A DNA stretch of 64,000 bases from Fictibacillus barbaricus (GTDB taxonomy: Bacteria; Bacillota; Bacilli; Bacillales; Fictibacillaceae). Made by a program: the position numbers and the translations under genes. The stretch spans positions 496,001 through 560,000 of the forward strand of contig NZ_BMCE01000001.1 of assembly GCF_014635025.1 (NCBI RefSeq). The letters are read 5' to 3'. Below are positions 9,369-17,790 of the stretch, one piece after another (position 1 is the stretch's first letter; each line of letters opens with the position of its first letter). The notes beneath the pieces are model-generated. The model saw only the letters and a program-made list of their open reading frames with translations. It was not told the DNA's origin and did no database searches.

Positions 9369-10497
9369 AATTCGCCTGAATCATCATGATGCACATATCA
9401 TCGCTTTGTTCGGTCTGCTGCTCTTCTGGAATCACCAGGTGGATCGGTGAGCATATGTTGCTCCACTTTTCGGACGCGACAAACTTCAGCTTGTTGAGCA
9501 TCAGCTCTTCGTCATCACCAGCTTCTAAAACTCCATCGGTAAACAACAACACTTGAATATTATCTTGATAGTGAATGACCGACTTCTTCACCTCGATATG
9601 GTCAAAGAAACCGACTGCATAACAACAACGTTCAATGGAACATAGTGAATTATCGACAAGCACATACCCTTCAGGGTGTCCTGCGTTCACATATTCAATC
9701 GTCTTTTTCTCTGTATCAATCAAAAGATAGATACCTGTGAAATAGTAGTTGTAATCGTTCTTTGGGTTGTGAAGAAGTGCCATATAGCGGTTTAACTCTT
9801 TGATGACAAGCTCAGGATCTTTCAGTTCTTTAATCGTATCCCTCATAACTGATGAGATGAACATGCAGACGAGGGAAGAGGAGATGCCGTGCCCCATCAT
9901 GTCGAGAAGAATGATGCCATAGCGATGATCATCAAACTTATGCCAATAGTACATATCTCCTGCAAGTTTAAAAGAAGGCAAGTGAGATACATTTATGGTG
10001 ATGTTGTCTTCTTTAAGGGGCGGATTTAACAGCCCCTTTTGAACCTGCATCGCGAGATCAAGTTCGTTTTGAATCTTTTGCTCCTGCTCTGCATGCCAGT
10101 CTTTTTCGTATTTTAGCCGAAGAGCAACTCGAATTCTTGCAAGGAGTTCTACTTTATTGATCGGCTTCGTGACATAATCCATCCCGCCTGCATCTAGCGC
10201 ATCTGCTAGTTTACTAGAATCCTCAAGGGCGGTAATGAAAATAACGGGAATATCTTTGAAACCTTCATCTTGCTGAAGGCGTTGGCACGCCTCGATTCCG
10301 TCAATCTCTGGCATCATGATGTCGAGAAGGATAAGGTCGATTGCTTCTTGATTTAACTGGCCTCTGTTACGCTCCAGATAATCAAAAAGCTGGTGAGCGG
10401 ATGATAAAGACGTACAGTTCTCATAGCCTGCGTTTTTCAATATTTTTTCAATCACAAATAAATTTACTGTATTGTCATCAACAATCAGAATTGACAT
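9367..10497 (-). CDS. rsbY: REC-PP2C response regulator phosphatase, RsbY-like
   Basis: A 376-residue cytoplasmic protein. An N-terminal receiver (ILIVDDNTVN, phosphoacceptor D59 in LILLDIMMPE, ITALED, K in VTKPI) is joined by a coiled linker to a SpoIIE/RsbU-type PP2C phosphatase with the metal-binding motifs LAGDMYYW, LLDMMGHGISSS and FTDGVLEA. In the B. cereus group RsbY is phosphorylated by RsbK and dephosphorylates the anti-anti-sigma factor RsbV, freeing SigB. Gene neighbourhood and domain layout support the same role. It is convergent with rsbK-rsbM and shares their terminator. The ribosome binding site AAGGGGAAGAAG precedes the ATG. Confidence 0.87.
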   Translation of the reverse strand: MSILIVDDNTVNLFVIEKILKNAGYENCTSLSSAHQLFDYLERNRGQLNQEAIDLILLDIMMPEIDGIEACQRLQQDEGFKDIPVIFITALEDSSKLADALDAGGMDYVTKPINKVELLARIRVALRLKYEKDWHAEQEQKIQNELDLAMQVQKGLLNPPLKEDNITINVSHLPSFKLAGDMYYWHKFDDHRYGIILLDMMGHGISSSLVCMFISSVMRDTIKELKDPELVIKELNRYMALLHNPKNDYNYYFTGIYLLIDTEKKTIEYVNAGHPEGYVLVDNSLCSIERCCYAVGFFDHIEVKKSVIHYQDNIQVLLFTDGVLEAGDDEELMLNKLKFVASEKWSNICSPIHLVIPEEQQTEQSDDMCIMMIQAN

Positions 10498-10646
10498 TCA
10501 AACTTCTTCCCCTTATGTACCTTTTATTGTGTATATTAATAAAATTCAATCCTATACAACTAGTATACAAGTAAATTTAAAAACCTACTATTTTTAGGGC
10601 ATTTAGGAAAAAAACAATTAAATTATAATAATGACTAACAACACTA

Positions 10647-10702
10647 TGTTTATTTTAAACAAAAAGAATAAACATTGTTGACATTTATGTTCATTTAGAA
10701 CA
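10647..10702 (+). promoter_or_regulatory. Twin operators and SigA promoter of the acid-sugar operon
   Basis: Two related 15-bp inverted repeats, TGTTTATTTTAAACA (10647-10661) and TGTTCATTTAGAACA (10688-10702), have perfect 5-bp arms and lie 41 bp apart, about four helical turns. The second overlaps the space between a TTGACA -35 box (10678-10683) and an AT-rich -10 region (ATATAT, 10703-10708). This arrangement suits autorepression by the DeoR-type protein encoded directly downstream; the pairing of regulator and site is inferred. Confidence 0.7.
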
Positions 10703-10746
10703 ATATATAGAGTATAAAGTGTTTGAAATTAACAAAGGTGATGAAG

Positions 10747-11520
10747 ATGATGCCTAAAGAACGCAGAGATCAAATTCTTAAACAGTTACACGCAAATGGA
10801 AAAATAGATATCGAGGATCTGGTAAACCAGCTGAATGTATCAGCGATGACGATTCGACGTGATCTTGCTTATCTAGAGGAGAACGAAAAAATTATCCGGA
10901 CACATGGTGGTGCGATCTTAAACAAACCCTTAGTTGTTGAATCGTCATTCCGCACAAAAGAAGGGAAGTTTAATAATCAAAAGAAACAGATTGCGAATAA
11001 AGCAGTCGAGTTTATTCAAGATCATTCAACAATCCTCTTAGATTCAGGAACAACAACGTTAGAGATCGCCAAGCTGCTTAAAGACAAAAAAACAATAACG
11101 GTTGTTACGAATGATATTAAAATCGCAGCAGAGCTGATCGACACAGACGTGAAAGTAATCGTTACAGGCGGTGAGCTGCAAAATAATGTAGGTACATTAT
11201 TTGGTCCTCTGACTGAACAGATCCTAAAGAACATTCATGTCGATCTCTTCTTCCTGGGAGCTCATGCGATTGATTTTAAGGCTGGTATTACTGCACCTAC
11301 TTTTGAAAAGGCTTCCATCAAAAAGCTGATGATAGAAGCGTCTGAAAAAACATGGTTAGTAGCGGACTCAAGCAAGTTTGATCAAAAGTCACTCACAAAG
11401 GTATGTGACCTTACTCAGCTTTACGGGGTGATCACGGATCGCAACATAACCACAGAAATCGAAGAAAAGCTGAATGAATATCTGGAAGTTGTAACAGTTG
11501 AAGGCGGTGAACAACAATGA
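10747..11520 (+). CDS. DeoR/GlpR-family transcriptional regulator
   Basis: A sugar-metabolism repressor of about 257 residues. The N-terminal winged HTH reads PKERRDQILKQLHANGKI followed by VSAMTIRRDLAYLE, the classic DeoR signature; the C-terminal DeoRC sensor domain contains LLDSGTTTLEIAKLL and VVTGGELQ. Start choice: AAAGGTG at 10734-10740 places initiation at ATG 10747 or 10750; an upstream TTG at 10723 in the same frame has no ribosome binding site. Its stop codon overlaps the start of the kinase gene by four bases, so it leads the operon and likely controls it through the twin palindromes upstream, releasing them on binding a phosphorylated intermediate. Confidence 0.9.
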   Translation: MMPKERRDQILKQLHANGKIDIEDLVNQLNVSAMTIRRDLAYLEENEKIIRTHGGAILNKPLVVESSFRTKEGKFNNQKKQIANKAVEFIQDHSTILLDSGTTTLEIAKLLKDKKTITVVTNDIKIAAELIDTDVKVIVTGGELQNNVGTLFGPLTEQILKNIHVDLFFLGAHAIDFKAGITAPTFEKASIKKLMIEASEKTWLVADSSKFDQKSLTKVCDLTQLYGVITDRNITTEIEEKLNEYLEVVTVEGGEQQ

Positions 11521-12824
11521 AAGTCGGCGTTATCGCAGATGATTTAACAGGAGCCAATGCAACTGGAGTCAAGCTTGTGAAGCAAGGATTTGAAGCAGCA
11601 ACAATGGTCTATTATGATCAGCCGCCTGCATCAGGAAGCTACAATGCCGTCTGTATTGACACAGACAGCAGGTATGCGAGAAGAGACGTTGCAGAGATGC
11701 GTATCAAAAAGTCATTAGAGAACCTTCAACGGTGGGGTGCAGACGTGATCTGCAAGCGGATCGACAGTACCGTTAGAGGAAACATCGGAATTGAGATCGA
11801 CACCGTTTTAAATGTACTCGGAGAACACTCGATAGCTGTTGTCGTAGCATCGTTTCCGGATTCAAGCCGCATCACGTCTGGTGGATATCTCCTAGTAAAT
11901 GGAGTGCCCGTCCAAGCCACTGACGTTGCAAAAGACCCGGTCACTCCGTTGACTGAATCATACGTTCCTTCAATTATACGAAAACAAAGTGAATACCCTG
12001 TCGCTCACATTGGCCTTGAAACAGTTCTTCAAGGAAAAGAGACGATTTTAAATGACATGAAGCAGCAGATCCAAGAAGGAAATCGCATACTCGTTTTAGA
12101 CGCAGTGACGGATGAAGAGATCGAAGACATTGCACATGCGATGGCATTGGTCGAGGAGTATAGACTCGTACCGGTTGATCCTGGTCCACTGACCGCTTAT
12201 TACTCAAAAGCTTACACGAGCCAGCATTCACAAAGTAAAAAGATTATCGTCACAGTGGGCAGCGTGACCTCATTAAGCGCACAACAATTAAGTTACTTGA
12301 TCGACAAAACCAATGCCAACCCGGTTTACGTGGAAGCTGAAAAGCTCGCGAGCCTTTCAGACAGCTGGGAAATAGAAGTCGAGCGCGTGGTAAAAGAAGC
12401 GCTGAAACAAATTGAACAGCAAGATATTTTAATCATCACAACAAACTCACCTTCAGCAAAGCGATTAGACCTTACACGTTTTGCAGAAGAACAAGGTGTA
12501 AGTCAAGAGCAACTAGCAAAACGGATTGCTGACGGATTAGGTAAGATCACCCGTATTGTGATTCAGTCTACGACTTACGAGATAGGCGGCTGCTTCTCGA
12601 GTGGAGGCGATGTAACAGCTTCTCTTTGCTCGGTAGGAAGAGCGGAAGGAATTAAGCTTAAAAATGAGGTGCTTCCCCTTGTTGCATATGGTCAGTTCAT
12701 CGGAGGATATTTTGACGGTCTTCCACTAGCAACTAAGGGTGGTATGGTGGGCGACAAAAAAGCAATCTACACGATTGTTAAACATTTATTAGCCAACCAA
12801 ACGTCAATGAAACAAGTAAATTAA
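11517..12824 (+). CDS. dtnK: Four-carbon acid sugar kinase (DUF1537, DtnK/OtnK type)
   Basis: A 435-residue kinase of the four-carbon acid sugar kinase family, which phosphorylates D-threonate, D-erythronate or L-threonate at the 4-position. The N-terminal substrate domain starts KVGVIADDLTGANATG; KRIDSTVRGNIG binds substrate; the C-terminal nucleotide domain has the glycine-rich GGCFSSGGDVTASL and the YFDGLPLATKGGMVGD motif. The next gene is a PdxA2-type dehydrogenase, and kinase plus PdxA2 is the known D-threonate route yielding dihydroxyacetone phosphate. Which acid sugar is used cannot be read from sequence. There is a 4-base overlap with the regulator gene. Confidence 0.88.
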   Translation: MKVGVIADDLTGANATGVKLVKQGFEAATMVYYDQPPASGSYNAVCIDTDSRYARRDVAEMRIKKSLENLQRWGADVICKRIDSTVRGNIGIEIDTVLNVLGEHSIAVVVASFPDSSRITSGGYLLVNGVPVQATDVAKDPVTPLTESYVPSIIRKQSEYPVAHIGLETVLQGKETILNDMKQQIQEGNRILVLDAVTDEEIEDIAHAMALVEEYRLVPVDPGPLTAYYSKAYTSQHSQSKKIIVTVGSVTSLSAQQLSYLIDKTNANPVYVEAEKLASLSDSWEIEVERVVKEALKQIEQQDILIITTNSPSAKRLDLTRFAEEQGVSQEQLAKRIADGLGKITRIVIQSTTYEIGGCFSSGGDVTASLCSVGRAEGIKLKNEVLPLVAYGQFIGGYFDGLPLATKGGMVGDKKAIYTIVKHLLANQTSMKQVN

Positions 12825-12870
12825 GTTCAATAAAACTTTTAGATAGATAGATTACAAGGAGGAACAAAAC

Positions 12871-13893
12871 ATGACAACGCCAACAAATGAAAGAGCCATA
12901 ATTGCTATTCCAATGGGGGATCCCGCAGGTATCGGGCCGGAGATCACAATGAAATCTCTAGCGAAACAAGAAATCTATGATGTTTGTAAGCCGTTGGTGA
13001 TCGGGGATACGGCAGTACTTGAAAAAGCAATCACGATCGTTGGGGCAGACTTAAAAATTAATGAGGTAAACTCACCAGCAGAAGGAACGTATGAATTAGG
13101 AACCGTTGATGTGATCAACTTAAACAACATCAATATGACACAGCTTCAATATGGTGAAGTTTCTGCTCAAGGCGGACAGGGAGCTTTTGAATATATCAAA
13201 AAAGCGGTAGAACTTGCAGCGGCTGGTGAAGTAAAAGCACTTGCTACAACTCCGATCAACAAAGAATCTTTAAAAGCCGCAAACGTTCCATACATCGGAC
13301 ATACTGAAATGCTTGAAGCACTCGCTGGTTCAAACGATCCGTTAACGATGTTTGAAGTCAGAGGCATGAGAATCTTCTTCTTAACTCGCCACTTATCATT
13401 AAAAGATGCGATCGCAGCGATGACAAAAGAACGTGTGCATGATTACTTGATCCGCTGTGACCGTGCACTCGCACGCCTAGGTGTTGAAAACAGAAGATGG
13501 GCTGTTGCTGGACTGAACCCCCATAGCGGAGAAGGCGGCCTGTTTGGCTGGGAAGAAGTAGAACAGATCAAACCGGGTATTGAAATGGCTGTTGCTGACG
13601 GCATCGATGTGGTAGGTCCTGTTCCAGCGGACTCCGTATTCTTCCAGGCATTAAACGGAAAATACGATGCGGTTCTTTCTCTTTACCATGACCAAGGTCA
13701 TATCGCTGCAAAAATGACGGATTTCCATAGAACGATTTCCATCACGAACGGTTTGCCATTCTTAAGAACATCTGTAGACCATGGAACAGCATTTGATATC
13801 GCAGGAAAGAACATCGCAGAAAGCACAAGCATGGAAGAGTGTATCAAGCTCGCTGCTCAATATGCACCAAAATTTACAGCACACAGCCTGTAA
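12871..13893 (+). CDS. pdxA2: PdxA2-type 4-phospho-acid-sugar dehydrogenase
   Basis: A 340-residue metal-dependent NAD dehydrogenase of the PdxA family. Seen motifs are [12 protein letters not shown] at the N-terminus, [26 protein letters not shown] and [10 protein letters not shown], carrying the metal-binding histidines of the family. In a kinase-permease context it should be the PdxA2 subfamily that oxidises and decarboxylates 4-phospho-D-threonate or -erythronate to DHAP and CO2, not the pyridoxine-pathway enzyme. The ribosome binding site AAGGAGG precedes the ATG. No other pyridoxine genes are near. Confidence 0.88.
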   Translation: MTTPTNERAIIAIPMGDPAGIGPEITMKSLAKQEIYDVCKPLVIGDTAVLEKAITIVGADLKINEVNSPAEGTYELGTVDVINLNNINMTQLQYGEVSAQGGQGAFEYIKKAVELAAAGEVKALATTPINKESLKAANVPYIGHTEMLEALAGSNDPLTMFEVRGMRIFFLTRHLSLKDAIAAMTKERVHDYLIRCDRALARLGVENRRWAVAGLNPHSGEGGLFGWEEVEQIKPGIEMAVADGIDVVGPVPADSVFFQALNGKYDAVLSLYHDQGHIAAKMTDFHRTISITNGLPFLRTSVDHGTAFDIAGKNIAESTSMEECIKLAAQYAPKFTAHSL

Positions 13894-13912
13894 GGAATGT
13901 TTATCTCATAAT

Positions 13913-13936
13913 GTAAAGGGTGTAAAAGCCCTTTAC
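13913..13936 (+). other. Hairpin between pdxA2 and the permease gene
   Basis: Perfect 8-bp inverted repeat GTAAAGGG / CCCTTTAC with an 8-base loop and no T run. Possibly an mRNA processing or stability element separating the enzyme genes from the permease gene, or a weak terminator. Confidence 0.45.
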
Positions 13937-13952
13937 TATTATGGCAATAAAA

Positions 13953-13966
13953 TAAAAGCGCTTACA
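13953..13966 (+). promoter_or_regulatory. cre-like site before the GntP permease gene
   Basis: TAAAAGCGCTTACA matches the CcpA operator consensus TGWAARCGYTWNCW except at one position. It lies just ahead of the permease ribosome binding site (GAGGGGG), so CcpA could block entry into the permease gene when glucose is present. Confidence 0.6.
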
Positions 13967-13983
13967 ATGAGGGGGTTATTTGA

Positions 13984-15357
13984 ATGGAAGTATCAGGAGC
14001 ACAAATGGTAGCAGGTTTAGTCCTTGGCGTTATTGCACTTATTTTTCTTGTACTGAAAACAAAGATTCATGCATTTTTGGCTTTAATTATTGCGGCTTCC
14101 ATCGCTGGTTTAGTAGGCGGAATGGAACCAGGAAAAGTAGCGGACACCATTTCAGCCGGATTCGGCAGTACGCTCGCATCCATAGGTATCGTTATCGGGC
14201 TTGGTGTAATGATCGGAAGGATTCTCGAGGTTTCGGGAGCAGCAGAAACATTAGCTTATTCATTGATCAAGTTTGTCGGTAAGAAAAAAGAAGAATGGGC
14301 CATGGCAATTGCAGGTTACATTGTGTCCATCCCCATTTTTGTAGATTCAGCGTTTGTTATTTTAAATCCGCTTGTAAAAGCACTTTCTAAGAAAACAGGG
14401 AAATCAGTTATCTCTCTTGGTGTTGCCTTAGCAGTGGGACTGGTGATCACGCACTCCTTAGTACCGCCAACTCCAGGTCCGCTGGGTGTAGCAGGAATCT
14501 TTGGCGTCGATATCGGTCTGATGATCGGACTGGGTCTTCTATTTGGTATACCGATCATGATTGCAGGTGTTCTTTATGCAAAATGGCTAGGCAATAAAAT
14601 CTATCAGGTGCCTGATGATTCAGAACTAGGGTTTTCAAGACCAAACAAACAAGCCGCTTATCAAGAGTTTATTGAATTAGCAAGTGCGAGAGAAGAGGCT
14701 CTGCCATCTCTTGGCCGCTCACTCGTGCCGATCGTTCTGCCGATTCTATTAATCTTTTTAAATACAACGTTAACCGCACTGGAATTAACATCAGGTTTTT
14801 ATGGAATCTTGATCTTCTTAGGTAAGCCGATTATCGCAGTCAGCATTGGGTTGGTTGCAGCAATCTACTTCCTTGCAGGGAACTTAAGCCGTTCTGAATC
14901 GCTTGACCGAATGGAAGAGGGGATTCAAACTGCGGGGATCATCCTTCTGGTAACAGGAGCAGGGGGAGCACTCGGAAATGTATTGCGTGAGAGCGGGGCA
15001 GGAGATTATATTGCCAAAAGTATTGCAGACCTCCCATTGCCAGCGGTTTTGATTCCGTTCTTTGTAGCAACAATCGTTCGTTTGGTCCAAGGTAGTGGTA
15101 CTGTGGCAATGATTACTGCCGCATCCATCTCAGCGCCAATCCTTTCCCAGCTTGATGTAAACATGGCTTTAGCCGCACAAGCTGCAGCGATGGGATCGAT
15201 GATCTTCTCCTACTTCAACGACAGCTTGTTCTGGGTCGTTAACCGTATGTTAGGCATCAGAGAAGTAAAAGAACAGATCATGGTTTGGTCCGTTCCGACG
15301 ACCATCTGTTGGTTCGTAGGATTGATCTCTCTTCTAGTTGCGAATATGTTTTTTTAA
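13984..15357 (+). CDS. GntP-family acid-sugar permease
   Basis: A 457-residue membrane protein with about 12-14 hydrophobic segments, of the gluconate:H+ symporter family. Typical features are the repeated small-residue helices (IGIVIGLGVMIGRILEVSGAAE), the motif THSLVPPTPGPLGVAGIFGVDIG and the C-terminal FNDSLFWVVNRMLG. Lying last in a kinase/dehydrogenase operon, it is likely the uptake system for the four-carbon acid sugar rather than gluconate. A cre-like site and a hairpin upstream suggest separate control. A shared terminator follows. Confidence 0.9.
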   Translation: MEVSGAQMVAGLVLGVIALIFLVLKTKIHAFLALIIAASIAGLVGGMEPGKVADTISAGFGSTLASIGIVIGLGVMIGRILEVSGAAETLAYSLIKFVGKKKEEWAMAIAGYIVSIPIFVDSAFVILNPLVKALSKKTGKSVISLGVALAVGLVITHSLVPPTPGPLGVAGIFGVDIGLMIGLGLLFGIPIMIAGVLYAKWLGNKIYQVPDDSELGFSRPNKQAAYQEFIELASAREEALPSLGRSLVPIVLPILLIFLNTTLTALELTSGFYGILIFLGKPIIAVSIGLVAAIYFLAGNLSRSESLDRMEEGIQTAGIILLVTGAGGALGNVLRESGAGDYIAKSIADLPLPAVLIPFFVATIVRLVQGSGTVAMITAASISAPILSQLDVNMALAAQAAAMGSMIFSYFNDSLFWVVNRMLGIREVKEQIMVWSVPTTICWFVGLISLLVANMFF

Positions 15358-15368
15358 ACAGATGTTTA

Positions 15369-15404
15369 AAAAGATGCTCAGAACTTCTACTGAGCATCTT
15401 TTTA
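15369..15404. terminator. Bidirectional terminator after the GntP permease gene
   Basis: AAAGATGCTCAG pairs with CTGAGCATCTTT around an 8-base loop and is followed by T. It serves the permease and the convergent kinase gene. Confidence 0.88.
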
Positions 15405-15408
15405 TGTA

Positions 15409-16965
15409 TTACATCAAGTTTTTATCCACTTTTACTCGTTCGGTGGAATTAGCAGTATGTATTGGAAGTGTAATCTTAATCGTTGTTCCAGCATTTAACT
15501 CACTATCAATTTCAATTGTGCCTTTATGGTTTTGGATAATCTTAAAACAAACCATGAGACCAAGTCCTGTACCGTTAAACTTTGTTGTGTAAAAGGGTTC
15601 TCCGAGTCTCTTCTTTTGTTCGTCTGACATACCGATTCCGTTATCTCTTATAGAAAGTACAATTCTGCCGTTATTTTGCACGGCGGACAATTGAATGGTC
15701 CCACCTGTTGGCAAGGCCTCCATCGCGTTTTTTATCATGTTGATAATCACTTGTGTAAGCTGATTCTTCTCCCCGTAGATTTTTGTAATGTTCTCTTTAT
15801 TATCAAACGTGAACATTACGTTCCTAAGGTTAGCTTCGGGCTGCATCAGATCAATAACGTTCTGAATGCTATCCTCGATGTTGAACCAGCTAAAATAAAC
15901 GGCATGTGGTTTTGCAAGGACCATCAATTCACTTACGATAAAGTTAATCCGGTTGATCTCTGTCAGGATAATTTCTTTATAAAAATCGTTTTTCTCAGGT
16001 TCTGACTCATCAATAAGCTGTACGAGTCCTCCGATGGACGTAAGCGGGTTCCTGATCTCATGAGCGATGCCGGCTGCTAAGTCACCGATTAAGGAGACTT
16101 TTTCTGACTTTAGCAGAATTTCTTCTGTTTTCTTTTTTTCCGTTACATCGTATTGAATGGAGATATGCTGATAAGCTACTCCCTCTGGATCTAAGAACGG
16201 AATAATGGTTGTATCTACCCAGTAAAGAGTACCGTCTTTCGCTCTATTACAGATCTCGCCGTTCCAAACTCTGCCGGCTTTTATTTCTTGTCTAATATTT
16301 TCAAGGTATTCTTCAGAATGGACGCCTGAGACGAAAATTTTACCATGATCTTGGCCGATTAATTCATTGCGATCGTATTTTGTTAAGCGGCAGAATTGGT
16401 CATTGACCTGGATGATACAATTATCTTTATCCGTTATGGAGAAGATTGTAGCTTCATAGAGTGCGGTTCGAATATTGTTTAATTCCGCTAATGATATGTC
16501 CAGGTTCCGGTTCGAATGCTGAAGGGCTCTTTTCGTATTATTCATAGAATTTGTATAGTGAGTAACAATGGAACGAGCTGCAAGATCGATGAGTAAGTTA
16601 ATTTTGTTGCTTCCTCTAGCAATTAACTCAGCTGAAATAGGATTATGAAAGAGCTCCTCCTCTAAAAACTCGCAAATAGCCATTCGTGAACCAAAGATAA
16701 AATGAAGTGCATAATCAAGTGGGATTTCACAATCAGAAGAACGTTGTCCAAACTCGTCAGCCCAGCGTTTGATCTTCCCCTCAACGGCATGAGAATCATC
16801 AGAAAGAGCTTCCCCTAAGTAAGAGAAAAGGGTTTCCATCCAGCTGGCTACTTTGTTCAAGTAGGCTAAAAAGGTATCCTCTAAATTCTCGATAGGCGAT
16901 ATTCTGTCTACGAGCCGTATACTATTCATACTTATTTTTCTGCCAAGATCTTTATAACTTTCCAT
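15409..16965 (-). CDS. PAS-domain sensor histidine kinase (cytosolic)
   Basis: A kinase of about 518 residues without transmembrane segments. The N-terminal 150 residues are helical and resemble the RsbRD-type N-terminal fold (WADEFGQRSSDCEIPLDYALHFIFGSR); this identification is tentative. A PAS/PAC domain follows (SITDKDNCIIQVNDQFCRLTKYDRNELIG...), then HisKA with the phosphorylatable histidine in AAGIAHEIRNPLTSIGG and HATPase_c (DNGIGMSDEQ, GTGLGLMVC). The architecture is like the orphan sporulation phosphorelay kinases of bacilli; no response regulator is adjacent. The ATG at 16965 is preferred because GGAGG lies seven bases upstream; a longer in-frame form to 17025 lacks a good ribosome binding site. 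Confidence 0.85.
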   Translation of the reverse strand: MESYKDLGRKISMNSIRLVDRISPIENLEDTFLAYLNKVASWMETLFSYLGEALSDDSHAVEGKIKRWADEFGQRSSDCEIPLDYALHFIFGSRMAICEFLEEELFHNPISAELIARGSNKINLLIDLAARSIVTHYTNSMNNTKRALQHSNRNLDISLAELNNIRTALYEATIFSITDKDNCIIQVNDQFCRLTKYDRNELIGQDHGKIFVSGVHSEEYLENIRQEIKAGRVWNGEICNRAKDGTLYWVDTTIIPFLDPEGVAYQHISIQYDVTEKKKTEEILLKSEKVSLIGDLAAGIAHEIRNPLTSIGGLVQLIDESEPEKNDFYKEIILTEINRINFIVSELMVLAKPHAVYFSWFNIEDSIQNVIDLMQPEANLRNVMFTFDNKENITKIYGEKNQLTQVIINMIKNAMEALPTGGTIQLSAVQNNGRIVLSIRDNGIGMSDEQKKRLGEPFYTTKFNGTGLGLMVCFKIIQNHKGTIEIDSELNAGTTIKITLPIHTANSTERVKVDKNLM

Positions 16966-17145
16966 CCGAGTGCCTCCTCGAGCAGATTCCGATTGTATAC
17001 TAGAAATCTTTCGACGTTTCGACAAATATCCCTTCTAATGGAGATTGGGGGAATGTTAAAAATTTGTCACCTGAAAGTCACTAGTATCTTATATAGATGA
17101 AAGGGAGATAATGTGGGATGAAATAATCTTAGGAGTTGTATAAGG

Positions 17146-17661
17146 ATGATCTATATCTATAATGATTACGGTGGTACACATACAACTGTTTTGGCCGCTG
17201 CATTCCACCTGAAAAAGCTGCCTCGAAACGTTGAACTTTCAAAAGAACAGATTTTAAACACAGCTTATTTTAATAAATTAAAAGCGTCTGATATGGGGAA
17301 AATAATCTTTCATGGAGTGGATGATGAAGGGCATTCCGTATACACGGTAGGACGGGGTAACTCTAAATTTTTTGTACCAGGGCTGAAAAATCTGTTTGAA
17401 ATACTAGAGAAGGGGATAGGAACAGGTGAAAGGATCATTTTTTCTAATACCTCTCCAACAGTCCCACTTTCAATGACGTTCGGTGGATTGTTTTCCAGAA
17501 GGTTAGGCATTGATTTTATCGGGGTCCCCCTTTTAGTGAAGGGAGCAAAACAAGCGTCCGCACAAATTGTTCATCTCGTCGAACAAACAAAGGAAATTGC
17601 CAAACAATCTGATCAGACGGTCGTTGTTTTGGAGAACAAAAAGGATTTCCTATATTCGTAG
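17146..17661 (+). CDS. DUF3189 family protein
   Basis: A 171-residue cytosolic protein matching the DUF3189 family of spore-formers (YNDYGGTHTTVLAAAFHL at the N-terminus, IFHGVDDEGHSVYTVGRG in the middle). The N-terminus resembles a P-loop-like strand but lacks a proper Walker A motif. No function is known. It stands alone between a divergently oriented kinase gene and a terminator; TTGTCA with an AT-rich box near 17070-17095 could be its promoter. Confidence 0.8.
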   Translation: MIYIYNDYGGTHTTVLAAAFHLKKLPRNVELSKEQILNTAYFNKLKASDMGKIIFHGVDDEGHSVYTVGRGNSKFFVPGLKNLFEILEKGIGTGERIIFSNTSPTVPLSMTFGGLFSRRLGIDFIGVPLLVKGAKQASAQIVHLVEQTKEIAKQSDQTVVVLENKKDFLYS

Positions 17662-17671
17662 AACTAAACCT

Positions 17672-17710
17672 TAAAAAGACACTTATCGCAAAAGGTTGCT
17701 GTGTCTTTTT
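17672..17710 (+). terminator. Intrinsic terminator after the DUF3189 gene
   Basis: AAAAAGACAC pairs with GTGTCTTTTT; the intervening bases form an 18-base loop. Confidence 0.8.
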
Positions 17711-17762
17711 ATGAATAGAAGGTTTTCACTACTTATTCGAATGAATTACTATAATTTAACAA

Positions 17763-17790
17763 AAAAGACAGCGAATCCCGCTGTCTTTTC
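17763..17790 (-). terminator. Intrinsic terminator of the MFS gene
   Basis: On the minus strand AAAAGACAGCG pairs with CGCTGTCTTTT around a 5-base loop, immediately after the stop codon at 17791. Confidence 0.88.

Noticed and set aside
12871-13893. Pyridoxine-pathway PdxA
   Set aside because: Operon context with acid-sugar kinase, DeoR regulator and GntP permease fits PdxA2, and bacilli make PLP by PdxST.
15355-15370. TTTAAACAGATGTTTAAA as a third copy of the pxp-type palindrome
   Set aside because: It lies at the end of the permease gene next to a terminator, with no start codon downstream; probably chance in AT-rich sequence.
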